DNA from: Hyphomicrobiales bacterium
GTDB lineage: Bacteria > Pseudomonadota > Alphaproteobacteria > Rhizobiales > Rhizobiaceae
Direction of reading: 5' to 3'
Assembly: GCA_900468285.1 (NCBI GenBank)
Contig: UBTF01000012.1
Span: 62,001 to 126,000 of the forward strand
Length of the DNA stretch: 64,000 bases
A model generated the notes under the pieces. It ran no database searches. It saw only the letters and a program-made list of their open reading frames with translations, and was not told the origin of the DNA. Position numbers and translations under genes: made by a program. Shown here in pieces: positions 8,460 through 17,508 of this stretch; the stretch's first letter is position 1, and every line of letters begins with the position of its first letter.

Positions 8460-10466
8460 TTATGCCGCTTTGGCAGCCTTAGCAGCCCGCTTGCGCTTCA
8501 CGTCCGGTGGTGTCGCTTCATCCACGAGGTTCGCAATCGCTTCGTCCAGCGTGTAGGACGTCTGGGCCTGCGAGCCGAGGCGGCGGATGTTGACGGTGCG
8601 TTCTTCCGCTTCCTTTTTGCCGCAGACGATGATGACGGGCACCTTGCTGACGGAGTGCTCGCGGACCTTGTAATTGATCTTCTCGTTGCGGAAATCCGTA
8701 TCGACGGTCAGACCTGCATCGCGCAGGGCTTCTGCAACTTCGCGGCCGTAATCATCCGCATCGGAGGTGATCGTGGCGACCACGACCTGCTGCGGCGCGA
8801 ACCACAGCGGCATGTGACCGGCGAAGTTCTCGATGAGGATGCCGAGGAACCGCTCCATCGAGCCGCAGATTGCGCGGTGGATCATGACCGGCTGGCGCTT
8901 TTCCGAGGCCTGATCGATGTAGAAGGCACCGAAGCGCTCTGGCAGGTTGAAGTCAACCTGCGTGGTGCCGCACTGCCATTCGCGACCGATGGCGTCCTTC
9001 AGCGTGTATTCGAACTTCGGACCGTAGAACGCGCCCTCACCCGGCAGAATGTCCGTCTTGATGCGTCCGCCGGACTGCTCTTCGATGGATTTGAGAACAT
9101 CCGTCATGACGCTTTCGGCGCGATCCCAGACCTCGTCGGAACCAACGCGCTTTTCAGGCCGTGTCGACAGCTTGACCACGATTTCTTCGAAGCCGAAGTC
9201 CTTGTAAACGGACAGGATAAGATCGTTGATACGCAGACACTCCGCTGCCATCTGCTCTTCCGTGCAGAAGACATGCGCATCGTCCTGCGTGAAACCGCGA
9301 ACGCGCATCAGACCATGCAAGGCACCAGATGCTTCATAGCGGTGGACGTTTCCAAATTCCGCAAGGCGAACAGGGAGTTCGCGGTAAGACTTCAAGCCAT
9401 GCTTGAAGATCTGAACGTGGCCTGGGCAGTTCATTGGCTTCAGCGCAAAGATGCGGTTATCGGCTTCCTCATCCTTTGGATGGGTGAAGGCATAGGCCGA
9501 TTTCACGGCGAACATGTTTTCCTGATACCAGCCCCAGTGGCCTGAAGTTTCCCACAGGGAAGCGTCCAGCACCTGCGGCGCGTTGACTTCCTGATAGGTG
9601 CCTTCGAGATTGCGGCGCATATAGGCCGTCAAAGTCTGGAACATGCGCCAACCCTTGCCGTGCCAGAAAACGACGCCCGGACCTTCTTCCTGGAAATGGA
9701 ACAGGTCCATTTCGCGGCCCAGCTTCCGGTGATCGCGCTTCTCCGCTTCCGCCAGAATGTGGAGATACTGGTCCAGCTCTTCCTGCGTAGCCCAGGCAGT
9801 GCCGTAGATACGCGTCAGCATCGGGTTGTTGCTGTCCCCACGCCAATAGGCGCCGGCAACCTTCATCAGCTTGAAGGCGGTGCCGATCTGTCCTGTGTTG
9901 GCCATGTGTGGACCACGGCAAAGGTCGAACCAGTCGCCCTGATAATAGATCTTGAGGTCCTGCCCCTCGGGAATCGCATCCACAAGCTCAACCTTGTAGC
10001 TCTCACCCTTGGCCGCGAAGACTTCCCTGGCCTTTTCGCGGCTCCAGATTTCCCGCGTAAACGGCTTGGAGCGGCCGATGATTTCCTTCATCTTCTTTTC
10101 GATCTTCGGCAGATCTTCCGGTGTGAAGGGCTCATTCTTGGCAAAGTCGTAGTAGAAGCCGTTCTCGATGACAGGGCCGATGGTGACCTGCGTGCCGGGC
10201 CACAGTTCCTGAACCGCTTCGGCCATCACGTGAGCGGCATCGTGGCGGATCAGTTCCAGAGCGCGCTTGTCGTCACGGGTGACGATCTCGATCTTGCCGT
10301 CAGCGATGGTATCGGAAAGGTCGCGCAAGGTGCCATCCAGCGCAATCGCGACGGCCTTCTTTGCAAGCGACTTGGAAATGGATTCGGCGACATCGCGACC
10401 GGTCGTGCCGACCGGGTACTGGCGAACGGAACCATCTGGGAATGTGAGGGAAACGGCTTCTGACAT
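8460..10466 (-). CDS. thrS: threonine--tRNA ligase
   Basis: This 668-residue class II synthetase charges tRNA-Thr in the cytoplasm. The order of domains is clear: a TGS domain (about residues 1-62), the editing domain with the HxxxH pair at His75 and His79 in [12 protein letters not shown], the catalytic core with the zinc-site segment MNCPGH and motif 2 around [15 protein letters not shown], and an anticodon-binding domain ending in an Ala/Lys tail. An AGGAG ribosome site precedes ATG 10466. The gene probably forms the end of an operon with the DUF2267 gene 110 bases upstream. I saw no T-box or structured leader in that gap. Confidence 0.98.
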   Translation of the reverse strand: MSEAVSLTFPDGSVRQYPVGTTGRDVAESISKSLAKKAVAIALDGTLRDLSDTIADGKIEIVTRDDKRALELIRHDAAHVMAEAVQELWPGTQVTIGPVIENGFYYDFAKNEPFTPEDLPKIEKKMKEIIGRSKPFTREIWSREKAREVFAAKGESYKVELVDAIPEGQDLKIYYQGDWFDLCRGPHMANTGQIGTAFKLMKVAGAYWRGDSNNPMLTRIYGTAWATQEELDQYLHILAEAEKRDHRKLGREMDLFHFQEEGPGVVFWHGKGWRMFQTLTAYMRRNLEGTYQEVNAPQVLDASLWETSGHWGWYQENMFAVKSAYAFTHPKDEEADNRIFALKPMNCPGHVQIFKHGLKSYRELPVRLAEFGNVHRYEASGALHGLMRVRGFTQDDAHVFCTEEQMAAECLRINDLILSVYKDFGFEEIVVKLSTRPEKRVGSDEVWDRAESVMTDVLKSIEEQSGGRIKTDILPGEGAFYGPKFEYTLKDAIGREWQCGTTQVDFNLPERFGAFYIDQASEKRQPVMIHRAICGSMERFLGILIENFAGHMPLWFAPQQVVVATITSDADDYGREVAEALRDAGLTVDTDFRNEKINYKVREHSVSKVPVIIVCGKKEAEERTVNIRRLGSQAQTSYTLDEAIANLVDEATPPDVKRKRAAKAAKAA

Positions 10467-10576
10467 TGAAATCTCCTGTCCAGTCCCGCCAACGAATGCG
10501 GGTGGTGATGTTGACCGGCTACACCGGAAAGTGAACGCGCGGGTGATAAAGCGGAATGACCATTGAGTAAAGAATT

Positions 10577-11008
10577 TTAAGACAGCACCGGCAACTGCCA
10601 GAACTCACCAGCCTCTGCGGGCAGTTTCGCAAGCGCACGGCCAAAGACTTCAGGATCGAGGCTGCGGCGCAATGCCTCGCCGACGTCGCGAATGGCCGAA
10701 TCGGTCGAGAGGTTGTGATTGTGGCGCAACGCCCGCACCTCTGCCATCATCTCGGCTTCGGTACTGAATTCTCGCTTTTCTTCATTCGTATCCCAATCGC
10801 TGACAAAAATCGCGCGAAGAACAGGCGGCAGAGCATTTGCAAAGGAGATTGCCTGCTGGACTGTCAACCGGCGGCGAAACACCTGAAAAACGGCTTGAAG
10901 CATAGTGTACGCCTGATGCGACGTTCGCAGCATCGAGACCTCTTTCAATTCTTCCATGAAACGGTCGAAATCCACCGATGCCTGACGATATTCCATGGGC
11001 ATGGGCAT
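10577..11008 (-). CDS. DUF2267 domain-containing protein
   Basis: From ATG 11008, with GGGGAGAG upstream, the protein has 143 residues and carries the helical DUF2267 domain ([21 protein letters not shown], then [23 protein letters not shown] and the conserved FVSDWD). The function of the family is unknown. The gene begins 6 bases beyond the yidD stop and is followed by thrS, so it sits in the scaffold-yidD-DUF2267-thrS operon. A longer frame starting at 11071 lies inside yidD and is not supported. Confidence 0.88.
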   Translation of the reverse strand: MPMPMEYRQASVDFDRFMEELKEVSMLRTSHQAYTMLQAVFQVFRRRLTVQQAISFANALPPVLRAIFVSDWDTNEEKREFSTEAEMMAEVRALRHNHNLSTDSAIRDVGEALRRSLDPEVFGRALAKLPAEAGEFWQLPVLS

Positions 11009-11013
11009 AGCGG

Positions 11014-11397
11014 TCACTCTCCCCTGTTGAATACCTTTCGCGCCTGCTTCCAATAGGACCAGGGGGCCCACCAGACACAGCTATCGTCCAGTCTTTCCGC
11101 AACCGGGTCAAGACCGCTGGTGCCGCCGGGCCCGCAACGCGCGACACGAAACAGCGTCAACCAGCCGCCGGCCCAGAAACCATGCCGCGCGATAGCCTCA
11201 TAGCCATATTCAGAGCAAGTCGGGATATGTCGGCAGGAATTGCCGATGAAGCCGGAAAATACCAACTGATAGAAACGGATTAAACCCATTCCCAGCAGCC
11301 GACCCGGAGTCTTTGGAAAATGCCCTGACCAGTTACGGGGCCGGCTGCCCTGCCCGCCTGTTGGTCCGTCGTGTTGGCAGTTCGGATCGCTGCACAC
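11014..11397 (-). CDS. yidD: membrane protein insertion efficiency factor YidD
   Basis: YidD helps YidC insert inner-membrane proteins. The 127-residue protein contains the family core: LIRFYQLVFSGFIGNSCRHIPTCSEYGYEAI with its conserved cysteines, then RVARCGPGGTSGLDPV. The first 36 residues form a Cys- and Gly-containing extension (MCSDPNCQHDGPTGG) not present in short homologues; a start at ATG 11289 would give the minimal form. I kept the long form because its ATG lies only 3 bases from the stop of the upstream scaffold gene, as expected for coupling. In many bacteria yidD sits beside rnpA and yidC; here it does not. Confidence 0.93.
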   Translation of the reverse strand: MCSDPNCQHDGPTGGQGSRPRNWSGHFPKTPGRLLGMGLIRFYQLVFSGFIGNSCRHIPTCSEYGYEAIARHGFWAGGWLTLFRVARCGPGGTSGLDPVAERLDDSCVWWAPWSYWKQARKVFNRGE

Positions 11398-11400
11398 AGG

Positions 11401-11853
11401 TTAAGCCGGAAGGCGTTGTTCGGCTTCGATCTGGTCCAGACAGTCACAGATCGCGTCGAAAGTCAGCATGGTTGAGGCGTGCCGCGCCTTGTAATCCTTG
11501 ACCGGTTTCAAAACGCGCATGTCGAGGAACCGGCCATCCGGGCCCTCGCCATCAGCAGTCAACATGGCAAGCATATCGCTGCGCGCCTGGCGAAGTTCTT
11601 CGCTGGTGGCACCGATCACATGGTGGGCCATGATGGACGACGAAGCCTGCCCAAGCGCGCAAGCCTTCACCTCGTGCGAGAAATCCGACACCCTGCCATC
11701 GCGAAGCTTGATATAAACCTTGACCTTGGAGCCGCAGAGTTTGGAATGTTTCTGCGCGCTGGCATCCGCATCCGGCATGGCGCCTGTCAGCGGAATGTTG
11801 CCCGCGAATTCCAGAATACGATTGTTGTAAATGTCTTCCATTGGCTCGTCCAT
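11401..11853 (-). CDS. NifU/IscU-like iron-sulfur scaffold, divergent
   Basis: From ATG 11853 the protein has 150 residues and shows the NifU N-terminal scaffold fold: EDIYNNRILEFAGNIPLTG at the start, KLCGSKVKVYIKL with the first cysteine, and KACALGQASSSIMAHH with the second. The third canonical ligand differs: where IscU has Lys-His-Cys, this protein has YKARHASTM, and the usual Asp after the first Cys-Gly is Ser. Such divergent scaffolds occur in alphaproteobacteria. It probably handles Fe-S clusters, but not as a textbook IscU. It is first in the operon with yidD. The true start may instead be the ATG four codons later. Confidence 0.85.
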   Translation of the reverse strand: MDEPMEDIYNNRILEFAGNIPLTGAMPDADASAQKHSKLCGSKVKVYIKLRDGRVSDFSHEVKACALGQASSSIMAHHVIGATSEELRQARSDMLAMLTADGEGPDGRFLDMRVLKPVKDYKARHASTMLTFDAICDCLDQIEAEQRLPA

Positions 11854-12100
11854 TCGCGCAGCCTGCCGGTCCGAAAGGCTGCATTGCATTTGGCGGGGGT
11901 TCTCTGCTTGATCTCTTCATTATATGTTATGCGGCGGTGGCGTCATCAAGGTGGGTTCATTTTAATGGTTCAGATACCGAAAAAATGACGACAGGCTTGC
12001 CAAATTGCCCGAAAACAACCAGATAGCAGGCGCGGCATATTGAATTTTAGCCGTAACCCATGTTCAGGTGCGGCCTTGAACCGCATCGGGAGACCAAGAA

Positions 12101-12727
12101 ATGGATGCAATCGTGAAGAATTTCCCCGGTGCTGGCACCCAGAACGGCGCCGCAAACCCTCGTCCAACGCAGGCGGAAGCTGAAGAAGCTGTACGCATTT
12201 TGCTTCGCTGGGCGGGTGACAACCCGGACCGCGAAGGTCTGCTCGATACGCCAAAACGGGTCGCAAAATCTTACCGCGAGCTCTTCAGTGGTTATGAGCT
12301 CGACGCAAACGATGTTCTTGGAACCACATTCGAAGAAGTCGGCGGTTACGACGACATCATTCTGGTGCGCGACATCCCCTTCTATTCCCATTGCGAACAT
12401 CACATGGTTCCAATCACTGGCAAGGCGCATGTCGCATATCTCCCAGCGGGCCGCGTCCTCGGTCTTTCCAAGATCGCGCGTGTCGTGGAAATCTACGGTC
12501 GTCGTCTGCAGACCCAGGAAACAATGACAGCGCAGATCGCTCAGGCTATCGACAGCAAGCTCAAGCCTCGCGGCGTGGCTGTCATGATCGACGCAGAGCA
12601 TATGTGCATGTCCATGCGCGGTGTCCAGAAGCAGGGTTCCACCACGCTGACAACAAGCTTCTCCGGCACATTCAAGACCGAACCCGCCCAGCAGGCACGG
12701 TTCATGTCCATGGTCTACAATCGCTAA
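12101..12727 (+). CDS. folE: GTP cyclohydrolase I
   Basis: The enzyme converts GTP to 7,8-dihydroneopterin triphosphate, the first step of tetrahydrofolate synthesis. The 208-residue length is typical. The zinc site is visible as [10 protein letters not shown] plus the later cysteine in [10 protein letters not shown], and the core signature [20 protein letters not shown] is intact, as is the C-terminal [12 protein letters not shown]-like stretch. The first 20 residues are a variable tail. The gene has its own terminator 20 bases downstream, so hisI behind it is probably transcribed separately. Confidence 0.98.
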   Translation: MDAIVKNFPGAGTQNGAANPRPTQAEAEEAVRILLRWAGDNPDREGLLDTPKRVAKSYRELFSGYELDANDVLGTTFEEVGGYDDIILVRDIPFYSHCEHHMVPITGKAHVAYLPAGRVLGLSKIARVVEIYGRRLQTQETMTAQIAQAIDSKLKPRGVAVMIDAEHMCMSMRGVQKQGSTTLTTSFSGTFKTEPAQQARFMSMVYNR

Positions 12728-12746
12728 GGTCAAGACCGGTCTCACA

Positions 12747-12768
12747 GGGCGGCGCTAGCCGCCCTTTT
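12747..12768 (+). terminator. terminator after folE
   Basis: A perfect 7-bp GC stem (GGGCGGC/GCCGCCC) with the tetraloop GCTA, then TTTT. It lies between folE and hisI. Confidence 0.85.
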
Positions 12769-12810
12769 GCTTTGGCCACATCATATATTCCCTTTCATAC
12801 GAGAGGTCTC

Positions 12811-13275
12811 ATGTCTTCGACATTCCCGCCCGCGCCTTCGGACAAGAAAGAGCTTGAGGCTTCCGGTCTCTTTACGCCAAAATTCGATGCCCACGGCCTT
12901 GTGACCGCAGTCGTCACCGACATCAAGGATGGCGAACTCTTGATGGTGGCGCATATGAATGCGCAGGCACTGACGCTGACGCTCGAGACAGGGATTGCGC
13001 ATTATTACAGCCGCTCGCGCGACAAGATCTGGAAGAAGGGTGAGACGTCCGGCAATCTCCAGACCGTTCAGGAAATACGCGTGGATTGCGATCAGGACGC
13101 CATCTGGCTCAAGGTGTCGGTTGCGGGCCATGACGCAACATGCCACACCGGTCGTCGCTCCTGCTTCTATCGCACGGTTTCGCTGCAAGACGGCAAAGCG
13201 GTAACGACCATTACCGACGACACGCGCCACTTCGACCCTGAAGAAACCTACGGCGGCCAGCCCGGCAAAGAGTAA
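12811..13275 (+). CDS. hisI: phosphoribosyl-AMP cyclohydrolase
   Basis: HisI opens the purine ring of phosphoribosyl-AMP in histidine synthesis. The 154-residue protein shows [17 protein letters not shown], the active-site stretch [28 protein letters not shown] (metal-binding Asp and Cys) and [15 protein letters not shown], all canonical. This is the stand-alone cyclohydrolase, without a fused HisE domain. ATG 12811 follows a GAGAGG ribosome site; upstream in-frame sequence overlaps folE and its terminator and is excluded. Confidence 0.97.
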   Translation: MSSTFPPAPSDKKELEASGLFTPKFDAHGLVTAVVTDIKDGELLMVAHMNAQALTLTLETGIAHYYSRSRDKIWKKGETSGNLQTVQEIRVDCDQDAIWLKVSVAGHDATCHTGRRSCFYRTVSLQDGKAVTTITDDTRHFDPEETYGGQPGKE

Positions 13276-13279
13276 ACGA

Positions 13280-13306
13280 GACCGGCGATCTTTTCGGTTT
13301 TTTATC
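13280..13306 (+). terminator. weak terminator after hisI
   Basis: A 4-bp stem ACCG/CGGT followed by TTTTTT, starting within 10 bases of the hisI stop. The stem is short, so efficiency is doubtful. Confidence 0.4.
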
Positions 13307-13421
13307 ATTTTGCTACGAATATGACAGATGTCAGGAGGTCTGCGGACGTCCGTGATGTGCGCATGTCTGCGCAAGCTGGCAAGCGCCTTGTCGCTGTCCG
13401 CACGGTTATTGGGAGCAAAAT

Positions 13422-14384
13422 ATGTTGGGTTGGGGAATGAACCGCGAAAACGCGGCGGGCGCAACGTCCCCGGAGAAAGCCATCGATCAGGCACCCTCCT
13501 CCATGCCCCCAATCGCATCCAACCGAATTGCACTTGCCCTCGGTGGCGGCGCGGCACGAGGATGGGCTCATATCGGCGTCTTGCGTGCTTTGGATGAGGC
13601 AGGTGTCAAGATCGGCATGATTGCGGGCACATCCATCGGTGCGCTTGTGGGCGGGTGCTATCTTGCAGGAAAGCTGGACGAACTCGAGGACTTTGCCCGA
13701 TCTCTGACCATGCGCCGCATAGCAGGGCTTCTCGATCTCACCATCGGCGGCGGCGGCCTTTTTGGCGGAATGCGTCTGACCAAGCGGATGCAGGAACATC
13801 TCGTTGGCCTCAACATTGAAGATCTGGAGCATCCATTCATCGCGGTCGCCACCGAACTGAAAACCGGGCACGAAGTCTGGGTGCACCAGGGCGATCTGAT
13901 AACCGCCCTTCGTTCTTCCTACGCGCTGCCCGGCATTTTTGAACCGGTCCGTTGCAATGGCCGCACGCTGATTGATGGCGCGCTGGTCAACCCGGTGCCG
14001 GTTTCCGTCTGCCGTGCCTATGAGCAGGCTTTGGTGGTGGCGGTAAACCTCAATTACGATATCTTTGGTCGCTCAGCCGTCGTCAAACACGCTGCTGGCG
14101 CTGCGACGCCCTCATCCGAAGCCGCTGGCAAACCGGCTGCGGATCCATCCTCAAGGGTCGGGCTTCCCGGCGTCATGGTGCAGGCGTTCAACATCATTCA
14201 GGACCGCATTTCCCGCTCGCGTCTTGCCGGAGACCCGCCTGATCTGACCCTTCACCCCCGCATCAATCATATCGGCCTTTCCGAATTCCATCGGGCAGCT
14301 GAATCCATTGAGCGCGGCTATGAAGAGGCCAGATCCAGAATTCCCGAACTGCAACGGATGCAGCAGGTCTTCCAGCCGACGTGA
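13422..14384 (+). CDS. patatin-like phospholipase (RssA family)
   Basis: This 320-residue protein is a Ser-Asp dyad lipase or acyl hydrolase of the patatin/RssA type. The oxyanion loop GGGAARG is at residues 41-47, the nucleophile Ser71 sits in GTSIG, and the catalytic Asp185 is in the DGA motif. A glycine-rich insert (TIGGGGLFGG) follows the nucleophile helix. After residue 210 there is an Ala/Ser/Pro-rich linker (about 216-245), then a helical tail. No signal peptide is seen, so it probably acts in the cytoplasm on phospholipids or acyl esters. A GGGAG ribosome site supports ATG 13422. Confidence 0.95.
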   Translation: MLGWGMNRENAAGATSPEKAIDQAPSSMPPIASNRIALALGGGAARGWAHIGVLRALDEAGVKIGMIAGTSIGALVGGCYLAGKLDELEDFARSLTMRRIAGLLDLTIGGGGLFGGMRLTKRMQEHLVGLNIEDLEHPFIAVATELKTGHEVWVHQGDLITALRSSYALPGIFEPVRCNGRTLIDGALVNPVPVSVCRAYEQALVVAVNLNYDIFGRSAVVKHAAGAATPSSEAAGKPAADPSSRVGLPGVMVQAFNIIQDRISRSRLAGDPPDLTLHPRINHIGLSEFHRAAESIERGYEEARSRIPELQRMQQVFQPT

Positions 14385-14449
14385 CGCGATCGATCATCGG
14401 AAGCCCGCACCAGGCGCACTTCCGAGTGACGTACCAATGCGTCTTTTGG

Positions 14450-14884
14450 TTACCCGGTGATATAGGATTTGATGTGTTCGGCTTCCGCCTCGATCTCACC
14501 TATTCTTGCCTTCACCACATCGCCAATGGAAATGATGCCGACAAGGCGGCCATTGGCTTCAACCGGCAAATGGCGAAACCGGCCACCGGTCATAAGCTCC
14601 ATGAGATCGTCCGTGCTTGATCCCTCGTGACAGCGGGTCACATTCCTTGTCATCACATCCGCAAGCTTGGCCTGCAGGGCGGCGGAGGACTGGGTTGCGA
14701 TGGCTCTTACAAGATCGCGTTCTGTAAAGATGCCGAGAATGGCACCGTCCTGATCGGTCACGACAACCGCGCCAATGCGGTGCTCATGCAAGGTTGCGGC
14801 CGCATCTCCCACCGACATATCCGGCCCGACAGTCACGACGTCGCGGCCTTTGAGGTCGAGAAGTTCCTTCACAAAAATCGGCAT
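14450..14884 (-). CDS. tandem CBS domain protein
   Basis: From ATG 14884, preceded by a perfect AGGAGG ribosome site, the protein has 144 residues and consists of two CBS domains. The first contains VGDAAATLHEHRIGAVVVTD and ILGIFTERDLVRAIA; the second contains MTRNVTRCHEGSSTDDLMELM and HLPVEANGRLVGIISIGDVVKA. Paired CBS domains form a Bateman module that binds adenine nucleotides or S-adenosyl ligands. With no fused effector it probably acts as a stand-alone energy or ligand sensor. It is convergent with the patatin gene. A longer frame from 14932 has no ribosome site. Confidence 0.95.
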   Translation of the reverse strand: MPIFVKELLDLKGRDVVTVGPDMSVGDAAATLHEHRIGAVVVTDQDGAILGIFTERDLVRAIATQSSAALQAKLADVMTRNVTRCHEGSSTDDLMELMTGGRFRHLPVEANGRLVGIISIGDVVKARIGEIEAEAEHIKSYITG

Positions 14885-15011
14885 GGTTCCTCCTGTCATT
14901 GTGTACGAGACCGTGCGTCGCGTCTCCTCCACAAACGCACGATCATACGACAGGGCAATGGTGCGCCAGCGTTACCGGGATTGCAATATGTTTCCCGGCA
15001 GCGTCCAGACT

Positions 15012-15788
15012 TCAATCGATTGAGTGGTTTTGCTGCCGGTCCGCGTGGCTTCTGGCACTGCGGTCAAACAGGGCGAAGAACAGGAACCCCAGCATGAAAC
15101 CGAAGATGTGGGCGTCCCAGGCCACCTCTCCCCCCACGTCTCCAAATAGCGGTATGCCAACCGCGATGAGAACATTTCCTAGCAGCCACATGAGTGTGAA
15201 AATCAGGACGGTGCGGTTGGAAAGTGCCTGCAGGATGCTTTGCCGCGGCAGAAGGTGCCCGATTGACGGATGGTAACGACCGCCCCGTGCAGGAAAAACA
15301 AACCGGCAGGCTGCGCCCATGAGGGCCGAAACAACGCCTGACGCACCAATCAATACAGTCTCGTCGCCCCAGTGCAGCCAGGCATGGCCAAATGCAGAAA
15401 CGGCAGCGGATACGCACCACAGCAGAATGAAACGCAACGTCCCAATCCGACGCAGCACTGGCGCTCCGAACGCCATCAACCAGAGCCCGTTGAACAGGAT
15501 GTGCTCGATACCGCCATGGAGAAATGAATAGGTTACGGGTGTCCACAGCCACTCCAGTCCTTGCTGTGAAAACGGGATGGCATAGCGCAGCGGTATGAAG
15601 CCGAAAGTGAAAAGGAAATAGCCATAGCTTTCGTCCAAAAGCAGATATGTCGCGATCAGATGGACGGCAACCATAATGGCGAGAATGGCGACAAGAGCTC
15701 CGGGAAGGTTGAATACCGGCGTTTTCGGTGGTGCGGCAGGCGATGTGTTTTCGCCGTGTCCCGGTATGTCGCCTTCGTCATGGGCCAT
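15012..15788 (-). CDS. rhomboid family intramembrane serine protease
   Basis: The 258-residue protein has about six membrane segments and the full rhomboid active site: catalytic Ser150 in GASG, catalytic His227 in the last core helix (AHIFGF), and the oxyanion helpers in HGGIEHILFNGLW (His91, His96, Asn100). It cleaves single-pass membrane proteins within the bilayer; the substrate is unknown. The cytoplasmic N-terminus (about 25 residues) is Pro/Ala-rich, and the C-terminal tail is His/Arg-rich. AAGGAA precedes ATG 15788. Confidence 0.95.
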   Translation of the reverse strand: MAHDEGDIPGHGENTSPAAPPKTPVFNLPGALVAILAIMVAVHLIATYLLLDESYGYFLFTFGFIPLRYAIPFSQQGLEWLWTPVTYSFLHGGIEHILFNGLWLMAFGAPVLRRIGTLRFILLWCVSAAVSAFGHAWLHWGDETVLIGASGVVSALMGAACRFVFPARGGRYHPSIGHLLPRQSILQALSNRTVLIFTLMWLLGNVLIAVGIPLFGDVGGEVAWDAHIFGFMLGFLFFALFDRSARSHADRQQNHSID

Positions 15789-16103
15789 GAGCCAGTATTC
15801 CTTCGCGTCGCAAGATAAATGTTTCCGCTGAGCAATATAGTAACGGACCCTTAAAAAGAAGCACCGTGCAAACGGACATTTCGACCCAATGTCATAGGAC
15901 GACGATGTGTGCGAGCGACGCGTGGCATGGAAATCGCTTGTATGAGAGCGAACACCGAAGCCGGGTCGAAATCTGTATCAGAACGATACGGGTGCAGGAC
16001 GACACACCATTTGCCCAGCAGCAGATTCAGCATTCGGAAACCACAGATGCAAACTGACGATGGCGTCTAGATAGAGCCAAGAGCCTTTCGAGGAGGCGAT
16101 GCT
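15789..16103. other. intergenic region between rhomboid and PAS genes
   Basis: No convincing gene lies here. The region separates two divergent genes and contains a 10-bp inverted repeat whose arms lie 75 bases apart (15878-15887 and 15963-15972), listed separately. A GGAGG ribosome site for the PAS gene closes it. Confidence 0.6.
15878..15972. repeat. long-range inverted repeat, possible structured RNA
   Basis: The arms ATTTCGACCC and GGGTCGAAAT are perfect complements 75 bases apart. Between them is a shorter pairing option, TCGCT with AGCGA around 15932-15950. Together they could fold a closed 95-base structure on either strand. No known RNA family is recognised. Confidence 0.35.
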
Positions 16104-16673
16104 ATGAGGACGAAGAGCGGCAGGGAGATTTTCTCCTATTGGAATGATCGGCGCGGGAGCCGCACGGCACCAGCACGCGCCGATATCGATCCGTCTGCCA
16201 TGCGTCACCTTCTTCCAGACCTTTTCGTTCTCGCGCAAATGGACGACGATTCTCTCGTCTTCCGCCTGACGGGTACGCGTCTTTACAATCTCTTCCACCG
16301 CGATCTGCGCGACAACGCTTTCAACGCGCTGTGGCAGGAGGATTCCGCCGGTTACGCCTGTCGCATTGCTCAAGGCGTGATGGAACGCATGCGACCTGTC
16401 CTGTTCGAAATCCAGGCAGAAAGCGCAACTGGGCAGGCATCCCAGGAGTTTGAGATGCTGCTCCTTCCCCTGGCAGCACAACCTGACTCGGCACAAAGAC
16501 TGCTAGGAGCTTTGGTTTCGAACCAGCCTCTTCAGGATTTTGGACAGCCATTTGCCCCCTTGACCCTCCGGTCAAGCAGGCTGCTTGAAGTTCCCGTGAC
16601 ACACTCATTCTTCGTGCCGCCTATGAGTCTATGGACAAAAGACCGCACCGTCCCATTTTGGGAAAGAGGATGA
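16104..16673 (+). CDS. PAS domain protein (PAS_5-type)
   Basis: The 189-residue protein matches small alphaproteobacterial PAS_5 proteins: an N-terminal FSYWNDRRGSRTAPARADIDP segment, then MRHLLPDLFVL, FRLTGTRLYNLFHRDLRDNAF and a closing strand LLGALVSNQP. There is no output domain, so it probably acts by binding a ligand or partner. GAGGAGG precedes ATG 16104. It is followed in the same direction by a PilZ gene (81-base gap) and then the BTLCP protease gene. Its last codons overlap a 19-bp motif that recurs downstream of the PilZ gene. Confidence 0.85.
   Translation: MRTKSGREIFSYWNDRRGSRTAPARADIDPSAMRHLLPDLFVLAQMDDDSLVFRLTGTRLYNLFHRDLRDNAFNALWQEDSAGYACRIAQGVMERMRPVLFEIQAESATGQASQEFEMLLLPLAAQPDSAQRLLGALVSNQPLQDFGQPFAPLTLRSSRLLEVPVTHSFFVPPMSLWTKDRTVPFWERG
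16647..16665 (+). repeat. 19-bp repeated motif, copy 1
   Basis: ACCGTCCCATTTTGGGAAA overlaps the end of the PAS gene and lies about 90 bases before the PilZ start. A copy with one mismatch lies at 17490-17508. The core CCCA-TTT-TGGG has dyad symmetry, as in a dimeric regulator site. Confidence 0.5.
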
Positions 16674-16754
16674 TTATGGGCGCTTTGTGCCGGAACGGGT
16701 TGTTAACTCGCCCCCTGTAAAGAGTAGGCATCATCACTCTTTATTGTACCGCCA

Positions 16755-17366
16755 ATGTTCTCATCCCGATCAAACACCGTCGCCTTTGCCACTCGTCACG
16801 TGGAAGCGCCCACCGCAGAGGTTCTGCCCGTGCCGCTGACAGGCAGGCTGATGGTGCCTTCGCAGGACGAGTTTGATTGCGTCGCACATGATATGACCGC
16901 GGAAAAGGCTCGAATCTCGTGCTTCGTGCGCCCGGCAAATGGTGACCGCATCATCGCTTATCTACAGCACATTGGTCGCGTTGAAGGTATTGTAAAGTCA
17001 CTTACACCAGACGGCTTTGTCATTGCTATCAGCGCGACTGAGCGCAAGCGTGAAAAACTGGCTGCACAGCTTGCCTGGATTGCCAAGCGCCACGCACTCG
17101 GACTGCCGGAAGATCGTCGCCATGACCGTTTGACACCGCGCAATCCTCGCGCGGACCTGATGCTGAGCGATGGAAACATTGCGCCATGTCGCATCATCGA
17201 CCTTTCGCTTTCCGGCGCCGCTGTCGAAATCGACATACGCCCTGCGCTTGGAAGCAATGTGCGCCTTGGCAATATGGCCGGTCGCATTGTGCGCCACTTC
17301 ATGGAAGGTGTGGCCATCGAATTCGATGCCGTCCAATCGCGCGACGCCCTCATCGAGTTTCTCTGA
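16755..17366 (+). CDS. PilZ domain protein, probable c-di-GMP receptor
   Basis: The 203-residue protein has a C-terminal PilZ domain with RRHDR at 121-125 and DLSLSGAAVEID at 149-160, the RxxxR and D/NxSxxG elements that bind cyclic di-GMP. The first half (about residues 29-99) looks like a second, degenerate PilZ-like barrel (GRLMVPSQDEF, then RVEGIVKSLTPDGFVIAI), joined by a charged helix. It probably changes a partner's activity when c-di-GMP is bound. The partner is unknown, but the flanking PAS and LapG-like protease genes suggest a shared signalling pathway. The ribosome site is weak; ATG 16755 is the first in frame. Confidence 0.9.
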   Translation: MFSSRSNTVAFATRHVEAPTAEVLPVPLTGRLMVPSQDEFDCVAHDMTAEKARISCFVRPANGDRIIAYLQHIGRVEGIVKSLTPDGFVIAISATERKREKLAAQLAWIAKRHALGLPEDRRHDRLTPRNPRADLMLSDGNIAPCRIIDLSLSGAAVEIDIRPALGSNVRLGNMAGRIVRHFMEGVAIEFDAVQSRDALIEFL

Positions 17367-17394
17367 ACTTTTCAGCTTCGGAAAGAATACGAAC

Positions 17395-17427
17395 ACCGGC
17401 CGCGCCCACGCGCAGCCGGTTTTTTTA
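17395..17427 (+). terminator. terminator after the PilZ gene
   Basis: Outer stem ACCGGC/GCCGGT with an inner GCG/CGC pairing, followed by seven T residues. It lies 30 bases past the stop. Confidence 0.8.
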
Positions 17428-17489
17428 TGATTCCAACGACACCAGATGGCGCATTGAACGCCACCACAGCCGTTTCTGAACGCTGTAAA

Positions 17490-17508
17490 ACCGTACCATT
17501 TTGGGAAA
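17490..17508 (+). repeat. 19-bp repeated motif, copy 2
   Basis: ACCGTACCATTTTGGGAAA matches copy 1 (16647-16665) at 18 of 19 positions and in the same orientation. It opens the AT-rich region upstream of the BTLCP gene. Confidence 0.5.

Noticed and set aside
8655-9545. A 296-codon open frame antisense to thrS
   Set aside because: It overlaps a certain gene, has no family and no ribosome site.
10467-10576. A possible T-box or leader regulating thrS
   Set aside because: No T-box core, long stem or transcription terminator was seen in the 110-base gap, and T-boxes are not usual in this group.
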